DNA of 64,000 bases from Phoronis australis (taxonomy: Eukaryota > Phoronida > Phoronidae), in assembly GCA_002633005.1 (NCBI GenBank), contig NMRA01000466.1, positions 286,633-350,632 on the forward strand, in the 5' to 3' direction. The position numbers were made by a program, and so were the translations under genes. This document shows, piece by piece, positions 1-12,400 of the stretch. The notes under the pieces are model-generated. The model saw only the letters and a list, made by a program, of their open reading frames with translations. It had not been told where the DNA came from and did not search any database. Numbering within the stretch: position 1 is the stretch's first letter; each line of letters begins with the position of its first letter.

Positions 1-684
1 TAGGACTACAGTTTTTCGTCACGTTCAAAATGCGTAGCGATATCTGATGCTGGTGCAAGCTACAACTTAGTTTGACTAGGAAAAAACCAATGAGGCGGCA
101 AGGTGAAAAATATGGAATTCTTACCACATTGTTGCTCAAAACGTGCTGTGACCAGGCGAAATGTGTGTTAACTGTGCGACAGGGCAGTGAGATGATAAAC
201 AGTACATTTTGTATATGGGGACACAAACTTGTTTATAAAATGCAGTCACATTCTCTGAATGTTTTGGGTCGCATTGTTTTGCGTGAGCGGGAATTTTTTA
301 AAGTGTATTCTTATATTACACACATGGATTGTAGGAAATTATTGCTTTTTGATTTTATTACATTCAGACCCCGTTCTAACGTCAATTAGTGGAAGGTATC
401 TTAAAATTCAAATTACGATTGCTTTGCTGAAAGTATCACATCGCCCTGATTGTGCAAAACTGAAAATCGAATTATGCCTCATTATAAAACTCGTCTGCTT
501 TGTAATTCCTTTACTAACAAGAACATCGAAGGATCAGCCACTCAAGTAAACGCTTCTCACTTTATTTGTGCTAACCACTTTCTTAAGTGCTGATTAAAAA
601 TTGACCAACATCTCTTTGCTTTGATAACGGAAGAAAGATAGCTTAAACTGTAAAGAAGATGGCAGGGAATGGAGGCAATAGTGT

Positions 685-772
685 GATATACCGTGCCCGT
701 ATTTTGAAAACCAGTTTGATGCCCGTTATTCAGTTGAGAAAACTGGTTCTCAAAATTCGGGCACTATATATC
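685..772. repeat. MITE-like hairpin
   Basis: Two arms of about 32 bp are near-perfect inverted complements: the left arm begins GATATACCGTGCCCG and the right arm ends CGGGCACTATATATC, around a loop of about 20 nt. The size and long stem fit a small non-autonomous DNA transposon. Target duplication is not evident. Confidence 0.5.
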
Positions 773-877
773 AGATCATCATAGGGAAAGGGACTTACTT
801 AATTTTGTGAAAGTAATTTAGTCAGATGAACAAGGTAAAATGCAGTCATGATTGATTTTTTGTTTCCATCGTTTCAG

Positions 878-924
878 TCAATGCTTTGCAGGGGAGTTCA
901 CATGTGAATATAAGCCCGGATGTG
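878..924 (+). pseudogene. Possible EGF exon fragment (47 nt)
   Basis: A good acceptor (GTTTCAG, 871-877) and a consensus donor (GTAAGT, 925) bracket 47 nt. One frame reads through CFAGEFTCEYKPGC, which resembles the second half of an EGF module (G-S/E-F-x-C-x-C replaced by FTCEY). The fourth/fifth cysteine pair is broken (C-E-Y instead of C-x-C) and the 5' half is absent. It ends in phase 1 like its neighbours but does not start in phase 1. Either a relic or chance. Confidence 0.25.
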
Positions 925-3364
925 GTAAGTAATCTAATCATGATAATCTTTTTCGCTTGGAGACAAGTCACCAACACGTGCAAGTGCACTTGAACCGGCA
1001 AAGCGTACGGTGTACGTTTTAAATATTGAAATTAAGCTATGGGAGAAATCACTGTTTTCTAAATGACGGCTGAGACCGAATTTGAGCAACACATTCAGCA
1101 CTGTTGCAGATGACTAGCCCCGGTGAAACACCGTTAACCTTGTAATCTAATAAGTGCTATTCAAATACTCATGTCATTACCACCCCGGTTGTCTCCACCA
1201 AGTCTCACAGCTTCTTAACAATCATTCTTCTCGACAGATAGCGAAGTTTACCGAGATAATATGAGTTTTATCTGCCTCAATATTTGTCACTCTTCAGTGC
1301 AGTCTGACGTATTACCTTTTATCGAATATTATTCATTTTGTCGCGCAGCCCGACAACTAGCGTTCTATACTTAAGAATATTTTCAGAGTTAGTCCATTCT
1401 TCAAGTACAACTGGGAAATTCGTAATTTTGGGAAAATAAAGACTTCCATAACTTGTCTTTCCCTGTGCAACTGACGCTACAAAAATGGGACCTCGTTGCT
1501 ACTCTAAGGATAGGGCGATTGCCGGGGCGGTCTTGAATCATAACCTATGTATGGATCCACAGCGAAAACCGACAACCCACCTCGTCCGGGTTCAAATGAC
1601 TAGTGCATAGAGCAGTCGACTGTAGATTTATAGCTACGGAAGTCCGCTTCAAAAACTCCTTCATAGAAGTTTCTGCCTGGCAAGTGGAGGTACCCCATAC
1701 CGTGATCGCTGGATCTGGGAAATAGCTGAACACTTCACTGGAAGTGGACAGTGCAGTTATCAGGCTCGTTTAAGCAGCCACTGAGGCTGTTGACACTAAG
1801 TCTAAATATTCCCCACATACTAACGGTGGAGAAATTGGTAGTGAAATGATTCAATTGTGCAATAGGGTTGTGTCTTTCGTCTCTGACCACTGAGCCACAC
1901 TGTCTCCTCAAGTGTTCGTTTGTCAAGCTCAGAATCCCTGTTACCCACTCCATATTACACCATCGAGACTCGGTTCATGTACCCTTGATTAGACCAAGTT
2001 TGATTGCAAGAAGCCTAGTCTTAATGGTCCCGTCTCGAACAGGTCATAGTGCCACTTGATGTGTCCATGGAATATTAACACGATGTTTAAGGACTCCTAG
2101 TTGTCACGTTTCAGAGAAAGTTGTCTCCAATAAGGATGAGTAGTGCTCTTCCTTAAGGACTGCAACGATAACATGGACATGAGACAGGTTAACGTGGTGT
2201 CGATGGGGGGCGATAGCGAAGTATCCCTCAAAGAGTTTCATTATCTCCCTGTTATTTGATCAATGGGCTTATAGCCGGTTCTCCGGTGGTGGGATTCCCG
2301 TGTGCTCCTCAGGGCTAAGAGTAAACGTGGTAAGAAGAGATGATGAAAGCTTTTGCTCGGCCTCCGAGAGGATGTCAACCTCAGATGTAAAATCTGTCAA
2401 TGGCAGTGGATGTAGGAGACAGACCAGCTAAGGTGCAGAATGTTCCTGAGATTGTTGAACCTGTATTGCCCATTTCCTTTAAAGACAATCTCTATTTTGT
2501 TCTCCTATCCTGAGTGATGTGGAGTCTAAACAAATGGTCAGTGGTACATACCTAGCATGACATGAATCATGATGTAAAGTTCTGACATATTAAACTGGAT
2601 GGGCTAACAACTCATCAGTGCTTCTTCAACAGACTCACGGGTACATGAAACCAATAAATTAACCGAGAACTCTATCATTCAGAGGTTTCTGAAGTGCTTT
2701 GCCTACTGAAAACAAAGACAATATGAGAAATTGTTCTGATGTTAACAGATTGTCAGACGAGCAGATTGTTAGCCAAATAACTAACAGTACTTCGTGGCAA
2801 GAGCCATAAATCTCAGAGACTCACACAAGAGATTATGTTCACCTGGATGTTCAAATGGTCAACCTGACCTTTAATGCTGAATAATAGTCATCGTCACTTT
2901 GTTTGTAGACAAGTCGATCTACGTGGGCGTCATATTACGCCATCAACTTTTCTGGACACCGCATATTGTGAAAACATTTTGAATCCAAATCTGCGCGAGA
3001 TATAGCCGTACGCTGTTGAAAAACAAAGCTACCGGTGGAGCACAAAATTCCAAAAATGAGGCACCAACTAGTGAAAGCAAGCGGCGTAAGCCAAATCAAC
3101 TTGACCTAATAATATGGTGATGCAATCACAAGAACTTACTCGGTTACACTGTAGTTGTTCATGTGCTCTGTGGTAGTCATTTTGCACAACATAACATTTT
3201 TTTAAGATGAGAAATCAACATTTCGTCTGCTATCTATTTGTTTTTGCCACCTTTCGGTTTTATTTGCAATGCTGTCTGATGCTTGGGTAACGTGTTCTGG
3301 TATTGTTTTGATTTAAATTATTAACTTCCATCTGTTTTATACCTCGACAAATTCATGGTTTTAG

Positions 3365-3490
3365 ACTTTGATGAATGCGCTGAAGGAATGGATACCTGTC
3401 ACTCAAATGCCACCTGTAACAATACTCCGGGAAGTTTTGAGTGCACATGTAACAGCGGTTTCGATGGAGATGGGGTCAGCAACTGCACAG
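3365..3490 (+). CDS. EGF-like Ca-binding exon 1
   Basis: A 126-nt phase 1-1 exon between TTTTAG and GTAAAT. It encodes [17 protein letters not shown] followed by a GSFECTC core and ends NCTG, with all six EGF cysteines. The reconstructed start is D-F-D-E-C, a Ca-binding variant. The core matches the Asn-hydroxylation pattern and NAT gives an N-glycosylation sequon. It is the most upstream convincing module and, unlike the arrays, single copy. Confidence 0.85.
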
Positions 3491-6400
3491 GTAAATTTGC
3501 ATATCAATACAATGGACTGGCTATCAACAAAAGTGATGTTTCGGTAAAAACTATGTTGCTAAGGAGAAAACTACAGCTGACGTTGATTTCAGGACTCGTC
3601 TGATAAATTTGGCGATCCCTTGTGGCTATTTATTATTTATTTGGGACCTTGTTTATGGGTCTTCTAAATGTGACAATGACTGCCCACGACTTTTTGGACG
3701 GCTTGGACTCCGCTTTGAACCCTAGTGGCAATTTTAGATTCTACGTTTGCATTTATATCTTTGGAGTCCCTTAATGGATTTTCATGAGTTTTAGCGAATC
3801 GTTTTGTAACAGAGAGATGACGCCCTCCTAATTTCGGGCGAATTCGACGTATTCTGCGGTATGTTCATGTGATGACATTATAAACACCGCTTGAAGCTCA
3901 TCGTTTGCAGTGCAATAATAGGTGCATTTCAGGGCTTTGCGTTACTCTTGTAATATTAGTCACAACACTATTGACTTCTGTTACTCCGTGACTTGTCTCA
4001 AGTGAAACGGTAATCTGCAGAGTAAAACTGCGTTTTAATTTGCGACAGAGCTTGAAAGCAACGTTAAGCAATTCCGGCATGATTTAAGAAATATTGAAAA
4101 CATGAATTCCGTTGCAACACTGCATATCTGCGTAAAAAGATGACAATGTAAACCCCGTCCTCTGCAAAACGTGACCACGCCTGTTGCGGGACTTCCTGTT
4201 CTTGATCTAAATAAATGTACTGTCAGTTGTAGGCAGTGACAGAGTGGGGCTGTTGTTTGTCTGTGTGGGCGTTTATAAAGTAAGCTTAGTGAAATATTAG
4301 CAAATCATGGAAGTGTGAAACGACAGGCTCCGGTTTTGAATTAGCTAATTCTGCTACAAGGTGAACCAGTTTCCCTACAATATATACTGTGATGGAGATC
4401 ATGGGATGTCACCATTGGCCTAACCCAACACACATCTGTCATAAATTGTCATAATTTCCACTCCATCCCCCTCGAGTGATGACGGAATATATGAATGCTT
4501 CCTAAGTCTGATGGATCTTTTCACGGTAAATAGACGTGAATGTATTGGATTTTTTTCGTGTCATACAACACATTGCAGTACACCATAGAAGGCCAGTGCC
4601 AATTTAAGAACAATTTGTCTCACCGAAATCTATGACGGAGTGTTCGTGAAACTAGCAAACGGAATTAAGGTTTAGATACATAACGATTTCTTCATATATG
4701 GCGCTTTTTGCGCTTATTTGGTTAGGCCGAAAAGTTATTTTGAAAATGTTTCAAAGAACCTACGTGAGGCGCTTTCATTTGTGCCAGAATAATGCCTGAA
4801 CATGAGACAGAATCTGAACGACTGTTTTCTCATATGGTCCGTCTTTTGTTGGTTTATTCTGGACTGCGACTAGCGCATGCTTTATTCAGGTTGATTCTGA
4901 ATGTCGGTTTTTTTAAAGACCGTGATATCAAAAAAATCCAAACCTTTCTGTTCTCGCTTCATGGAACATCGTTTCGTAAACATAACTTCACTGTTTGCTC
5001 AAACATATGTATTTTCAGTAAAAGCGATTTGTATCAGTTGATATTAACATGAACATTTCCGTCATTAAAGTTTTGAAAAAAAATTGGTTCTGTATTTGAC
5101 CTGTTTATCGCTTAATTAAGTTGCCGTCACAGCATGCTTATCGTCATGCAAGGCTCCCTTACGGTTGTCTAAGGAACTAACTATGTATGTGTAACCATTT
5201 AGTACCAGTTTGGTATGTTACGGCATTCTAACATTTTCATAGCTGTGAAAGCTACGGATCGCTCACACTGCACTTTGTTACTGGTCCAAGAATAACAAAA
5301 CACTGTTCGCATCGTTTAATTAACTAAAAATGGTAATACATCCTGATCAACAAGTATAACGCGATTACCACTCAGAGCAAGGGTGGCATAGATACATGTA
5401 CGTGCTGTATTCTTATGCATGTTTGAAGTGTAAAAGTTAACCATTGTCAACCTATGATTCTGCGTGCGTGCATTATTGACGATACCATAGAAATTAATTC
5501 ACTCTATCTTCATCACCATGCTAGTGAAGTGAACGTGATGCGTTAAAAGTATGCGTACGCGAGCGTCACCAACTGTAGGAGGCTACTGTCATCAACATTG
5601 AGACTTCAAAACTCGCCACCATTTTTGAAGTAAACCAACTTACATCAATATAAGAAACAATTTCACAAAACCGCCATGTTCAACATATTAAAATGTGAAG
5701 AATCGGTGATGTTTACGTGGGGATAGCACAAGGTATCTTGTTTTCAGATATTAATGAGTGTGAAAGTGGCCAAAACACGTGTCATTCCAACGCTACATGT
5801 TCTAACACCGTCGGCGGCTTCAACTGTAATTGTAAAGCAGGTTTCTTTGGAAACGGAGTGAATTGTTACGGTACAGTATTTCCGTAGCATTATGTATGTT
5901 AAAGGATAACAAGTAGACTGCATATGTGCTCATTTTTCATCGAAAAAGATGTGGAATTATTACTCTCTTGGGGATATGGCAAAATCTTAAGATCAATCGA
6001 TGATGTTAGATTTGTTAAATAACGATGGATGAGATTGGAAATAACAGTCAATGATCCTTCTGATTGATGTATTTGAATGACAATACGACGCATTTTGGTG
6101 AGTTTTCCCGCAACTGCTTCCATCACATTACATTTGGTAATTGCCACTCCCCTGAAAACATAAAAACAATGTTGAACTCAAACACAGTGGTCACTATGCC
6201 TCAAAGTGGAATCGGTCTTGTAAGCTTCAAGGGCAATGACAGGCTGTATTATCATAGGAGTGTGTTGATCATATTACATGTCACACGGCGTTAGTTTCAG
6301 TGTCTAAGTTAGTCTAGTGGTTCAGACAAGTCTAGACTATTTAATGTCACCAAATTAAATTCTGAAAAAGGTATATGACAAAGATGTTAATAAGACCGAG

Positions 6401-9400
6401 CAATTCTGACCTTAAAAAGAATATTTCGTTGTGCGTGGTCTGCGTTATACAGCCTTAAAAAGGTTTTTCCGACTCGTAGATTGCCCTACATGTATATCAA
6501 TTTTCAGAAAGAGGTCAGTGAGAATAATCAATTGCGTACGAGTGTATACGTGTTCTAGAGTATCCTCAAAGTTGATATCAATTTCATTTGAAACCTATTT
6601 TCAGACATTCACGAGTGCAATAATGGTAGCCACAATTGCCACCGTAATGCTACCTGTGAGAATGATATCGGCACATTCTTTTGTACTTGCGTTGAAGGTT
6701 ACACAGGAAACGGTGTCAACTGCACTGGTAAGGCGACCACCGAAGTCGATAAGAGATGCACCTTACTTCAATTTCCCGTAACACCGTCCAGGGACAGTAT
6801 TTGTTAACATGTGTCTGAAGAAGTTTTTGGCAAGCTATTACTGAGTGGCTGTCATGGAATGTTGTTTTTTGTGTGTTTGTTTTGACGTTGTTATCTGTAT
6901 GTCTGTGTAAGTACTCTGTAAGCAGAAATCATCAAGCAGTGGTTCCGTATGCTCATAACATTTGTTATTGTGTTAACGATTTTATTTTTAACATCACTTG
7001 TTGGATAATCAACCCCATTATATCTGTCGTAATTTCTTAATAACACGGCCTTTCTGCTGCGCAGTGCAATGTAGAGGTGGACGCATGAATTGTGTTGTGC
7101 TCATATGTATGAATAATTATTATCGATTATAAATTAATGTGGAAATGCCTTTATCACTGAAAACTTTGTTCTGATTTGCCTCAAAATTGTAACAGGTGTA
7201 CATGTAGGTATACGTTATGACGTAGATCTCCTTTTTATCCATGATTTCTGGATTCATTCCGTTTCTTTGATAGACAATGAGTACATTTCTCGTAATGGCG
7301 GAAGAGTCAGTTATATTATTTTTATTTACTAATTTTGCCACTGTGTCCAAACGAAATTGATATTAATTAATTTTAGTACAGAAGAGCTACAATTTCAAGT
7401 AAGTTTAAGACCACTTTGAAAATTACTATCGACTTCAGTCATGCAATTAATTTAAGCAAAATAGTGGTGTAAAATAAGAACCTTGTACGTGTGAAATACT
7501 TTGTTGCAATCTTTACGGAAGTCTGTGAAAATTTCAACATTCTTTCTGTTCTGTTCTGTTTGTCTGCGGCGTTCTTACTGACTCGTTTTCTACTGTAAAT
7601 TATTGATAATTTCAGATATCGACGAGTGTTCCATCGACAGTACATGTTCTGCTAACGCCATATGTAGTAACAGTGACGGCAGATTTACTTGTACCTGTTT
7701 AAGTGGTTACTCAGAAAACGGGACAAGTTGTGACGGTGAGAGTTCTTTTGGAAATGATAATATGAAATTGTGATGTTGTTTGAGGCTTAGGTTTCGTAGT
7801 AAATTGATTTTTTTGAAAACAAACGAGACAAATTTGGAAAGACGTCAGCTACACACTGGCCAGCTTGCAGAAGCATGTTGTAAGTGTTATTTAGAGATTT
7901 TAAGTCGCATAGTAAGTGTTTTGTCTAAATTTGTAGGTAATTATTGGGGACAAATAAAACAACAAGAAGAATGTATATTTTAAGTTGTATTGGGAATTTC
8001 AGGGTCACAGCTCTACAAATAAATATTTCACAGAAGGAACCAGATGGGTTCCTTAATTACAAGAGATAACACACACATTTCCGATACCCTAAATACAATT
8101 TGAGTATCGGATGCTAAGTGGCACAGGTTAGCATAGTACCAAATGGGTACATATTACCAAATGGGTATTGGCCGATTGCCTACCAACTGGGTCGAGCAAA
8201 ATGGCAAATTCAATAACAAGTACCAAGTGGGTACAAACTGCCAAATGGGCAAATATCATATAAAGTACCAAGTGGGTACACTAAACAGCCAACTGGGCTA
8301 TAACAACCTGCAAAGCAGGGTTCCAGACAAGCTGAGTGAGCAGACCAGCCGGAGTGATAAAAACAGATATTGTAAGGAACGTTGTGTTGAGGCTCAGTAT
8401 GTGCCACATGGGCAGGGTTGTTTATGGATGAACAATCCTGTCCACCGCCACAACCCGCGTGGGGGCCGTGACCCTGGTAGAGGAGTGGCAGGGGTTGGGG
8501 AAAAAAGGTAGTCGGAAGAATGAGAAAGGGACCGATGCCATTCCCGGATTTGCCTCCATAATCATTGAAGCTCATCCCCCCCTTCCGGAGTGCAGGGACG
8601 GCGTTCGACTTGGGGCACAGCCCACGAGGACAGTTTGGATATCTCACGCTGAGCAGTACCGCTCCCGCAGAGCTCGAAACCCAGCCACACCCTGGTTTAC
8701 GATAGAGCCGGAGTTGCGGTTGGTGTACATTACCGGCACCTCTACTGACACCATACCACACCCACTTACCAGACAATCCTATGCCTTTACTACAAGGGAA
8801 ATTGCATTACATAACAGTGCAGGCACAAACATACCTGGAGGACCTGCAGTGGTTCCCACCCGAGCATCGCATGATACAAGGCCACCCAACGCTCCCGACC
8901 GGGCCTTTCCCGGGTCCAAGTCGCCCCCAAAACCCATATCACACTCACTCGAATCGCAGCAAATCCTGGCGAAATTCAACCGGTTTAGGGCACACTTTAA
9001 TACCCAAGTTTAGTGCCCCCCCGAGTTACGAATCTAATGCACCGTGTAGGAGCTAGGGTAGCTCAGCTGAAGATAACTGACGTTCAGGTTCCTATGTGGT
9101 CATGTAGAGAGATTATGCGCAACTGTTGGTATTGCAGTGGCACGATTAACTTGCGAACCAGAAAAGGTGGGCGGTGTGACAATGGCTGATAGCATGTGCT
9201 GTTAGGGAAACTCGCTGCAAAATTGTACTCAGAAAATGGACATGTTTTCCGAAAACGAAAAGATTGTTAAAGTTATATTTTGGATGTTATTTTTTGTATT
9301 TATTAATTGTTTTTGGTTTTGTTTTGTTAAAGTTAGGAAAGAAGTGATGGTGCGGAATGGTAAAGCGCCATCAGCATGGTAGATGTGATTCCATGTTAAG

Positions 9401-12400
9401 TTTCATGAACAGATCTAAAATCAGTATTCAAAAAGTGCTTTTTATTTGATGCTGCTTTTGATATGAAAACCGACAGTTTGATAATAATCAGTAATTAAAA
9501 CGCTAAATTTCTATGACATGATATTGAAAAACAAGCCCGTTTAGACTAACGAACAACGGCGGTAGCATGGTTTCCATTTCGGGTGATTCCCATGGGCTGG
9601 TTTGGGGATACCATTTAGCAAATTTTCGAGCGTTTCATCCCCAGAACCAGAAAGTAAAACATCAACATGTAACCTGCAGGGGAAGGTTAATATCGAAACG
9701 AAGTATAGCATGGACAGATAAACCATTAACAGGCAGGCAAACTTGGATATAAATGTAGCGGGTAAAAATCAAAGTGGTGTGGCATGCGAGTTTCAAGCAC
9801 AATAAAAAGACACGAGGTTGGCAGTTTTGAAGTATTTTATTGAAAGTAAACCGTATTTTGTTACATATTAGGCCTGCTATGTAGTTACACAACTACTGTG
9901 GACCAAGCTATGTGCCACAGGAAGACCTTCATACGAAAGCTTGCATGTCTACTATATGGCTAAGGAAAATAAAATATCTAGAAAAACCCTACACAACACA
10001 ACCATACGAGAAGGCGGCAACAGGGTCTCAGGAATAATGATACCGCAAAAAGTCATATAAAATAGACAACACCAAGTACACAAATCAGAAAGTAACCAGG
10101 GCCCGGTCTCCAATCTCCGTACTCAGACTCATACTCATACTCGAGATTTCATACTCAAAATCGTGCTCACTGGAGTCGTACTCAAAAAAGCGTATCCAAT
10201 GTCGTATTTCGAGTAGACTCCAAACGTACTCAAATCTGACACTCATACTCGAGTTGCTATGGAACTCTTTATGATGTGAAATGCAAAATCACGCAAAGCC
10301 GCGCTGATTCATCGCNAAAACTGAGTATGTGCTCGAAATTTCGAGTACAGATTTTTCGAGTATGACATTGAATACACCAAAGCTGAGTCTGTACTCGAGT
10401 TGAGTATGAAGTGTGAGTTTGAGCATGATTCGAGTCTGAGTACGGAGATTGGAGACCGGGCCCAGGTCTACAAAATATGTTTGCCAGTAAAAAGGCCTAG
10501 CACCGTATCAATGTGTTCAACGAATAACTAGAGCTAAGCAAAAGGACAAATAACATTTGTGCCGGCGATGTGAGGAAAAGATGGGCACATCTACATGTAG
10601 TCAGTAAATGCAATTGAGCCTAGGGTTCAGGCGTCGTGAAAGTTTAGTCTAGACAGTTCCATTGGTGGCACGAGGTCATCAGCACTATGCAACAAGTTAT
10701 TATGTATCGACATGAGAGTGAAACCACAAGCTGGCCCATCACCATGAACTCTGGTTCAATGAGCACTCCAACTAAGTTGGGGGTAGTGGAATCCCAGTGT
10801 GCTTCGGTGACGAAATTTTAGGAGGTAGGTTAGGCACTTTTGGGTGGAATATAGGTAAACAAAATAAAAATTTACAAGATTTGGAAATCGTAAATTAAAA
10901 ATCTGTGTTAAAATAAGTGAGACACTACTGGTAAGCTGAGATGAGTTATACGCCTAAACGGGCAGAAGTATCCCACTAGTGTAACTGTGCCGCGCTTTCG
11001 AAAACTTGGCGCAGTTACATGGATACTGTTTACTAGTAGCCCGGGTGTAGTGGCTCCCGGGTTGCAGATGAAAATGACCCTACTTAACCGGCTAACGACA
11101 ACTGTTAGAGTGACTGGCTTATACATAAGCACACCAACATGAACAAGGAATATACGAAAATAGTAAAATAAAGAAAAACAGCTGATGCCATGGGCTCGCT
11201 GTGTAGGCACTCGACCGCGGATTTCGTACTCGGATAGACTAAACAATTTTATATATCTGAGTTTCGTACGACGAAGCTATGCTCGCCTGAGAAGTAGACA
11301 AATTAGCAAGCACGTGTGACGTGATCTCGTCGATCTCTACGTCCGTCTATCTGCCGCTACGGTAGCCGTCTAATCGAAAATCGTCATGATAGGGAATGCC
11401 CGACCACGAAGCGGAACGAAAAAAAAGTTGACGCATTGCCGCGGTTGGAATAGGTTAAAAATTATTCCAAGAGAACGAAATGTGAAGCATTAGGCGAGAC
11501 CAATTGCCACGAATCTTTTCAGAAGTTAAACATGTTTTGCTATCATTAGTTTATTATTATTATTATTATTATTATTAGGTATTATTATTTCTTTGGATTT
11601 TTTTTCAAGGATTATTTATTCAGTTTCAGCAATGATTCAGTGTGCGTTTCATTTTTTCTTATTTTATATGTTTATTTTGTAATTTTTTGATGTTTTTGAT
11701 TTTGTTTTCATTTTTTTATTCAAAGTATTTTGTTCTTTTTGAACGGTAGGAACTATGCGAGTCAAAAGCGAAGATAAACATTCGTACACGCGAGGGGCCA
11801 GAGGCGAAGTACTTGAAAAGGCCTCAACAAACAAGATATTCAAAGTGTAAGGAACGGTATTTCCGCACTTTTTTTAGAGAAGTCGAATAAAATATAGACG
11901 TGGGAGGCGAGGTTTTTTATATTTATTATTTTTTATTATTATTTTTTTTAATCTGATAAACCCACCGAAATGGTTGTGTGCTATATCAGGACACTTCAGT
12001 GTGAGACGAAGCGCTTTCGAGCTTCACCACACCAGTCTCCGCCGCGACATGCGATAGATTCCCTTCTAGGTCTCAACCATTGTAAATCCCATATGTTACA
12101 TCGATATTACCTCCTGTCCTGTTGGAATAGTACCTAGTAGTCTAGTGTTATGTAATTCCAGTATCAACCATGCACCCAAATTATCAGTACGTCTGGACCC
12201 TAGGTCACACAAATGTCAAACCGCTGGCACTCAAACGCATTCTACATGAGCACCCAGACCCCAACTGTGCTGCACTCTTTGTTCAAGGCTTAAAATAGTT
12301 TTAGGTTACAATACACGGGCACGAGAAACCGCACCACAGCAAGAAACCTAAATATGTAACTCGGACAAACTCATAAAAGAATGGTAGGCCCTGTCCTACC

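Larger units (their letters stand above)
1..3364. other. No clear gene; one possible EGF exon relic
   Basis: No exon with EGF cysteine spacing is visible except the fragment at 878-924, described separately. A MITE-like hairpin lies at 685-772. Roughly 1050-3060 has a more even base composition than the AT-rich flanks and carries only short ORFs on both strands. It could be an old, heavily mutated transposon, but I recognise no domain. Confidence 0.4.

Noticed and set aside
1050-3060. Possible decayed retroelement on the minus strand
   Set aside because: Composition differs from flanks, but no conserved motif could be followed in any frame.
8210-8776. Minus-strand 188-codon ORF over the hairpin element, and plus ORFs with repeated KYQVGT
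   Set aside because: The repeats in the peptide are just the hairpin words read in frame, and both strands are open because the words lack stops. No domain.
9050-9110. tRNA-like stretch GGGTAGCTCAGCTG ... GGTTCC
   Set aside because: A-box-like start but no proper B box or cloverleaf pairing.
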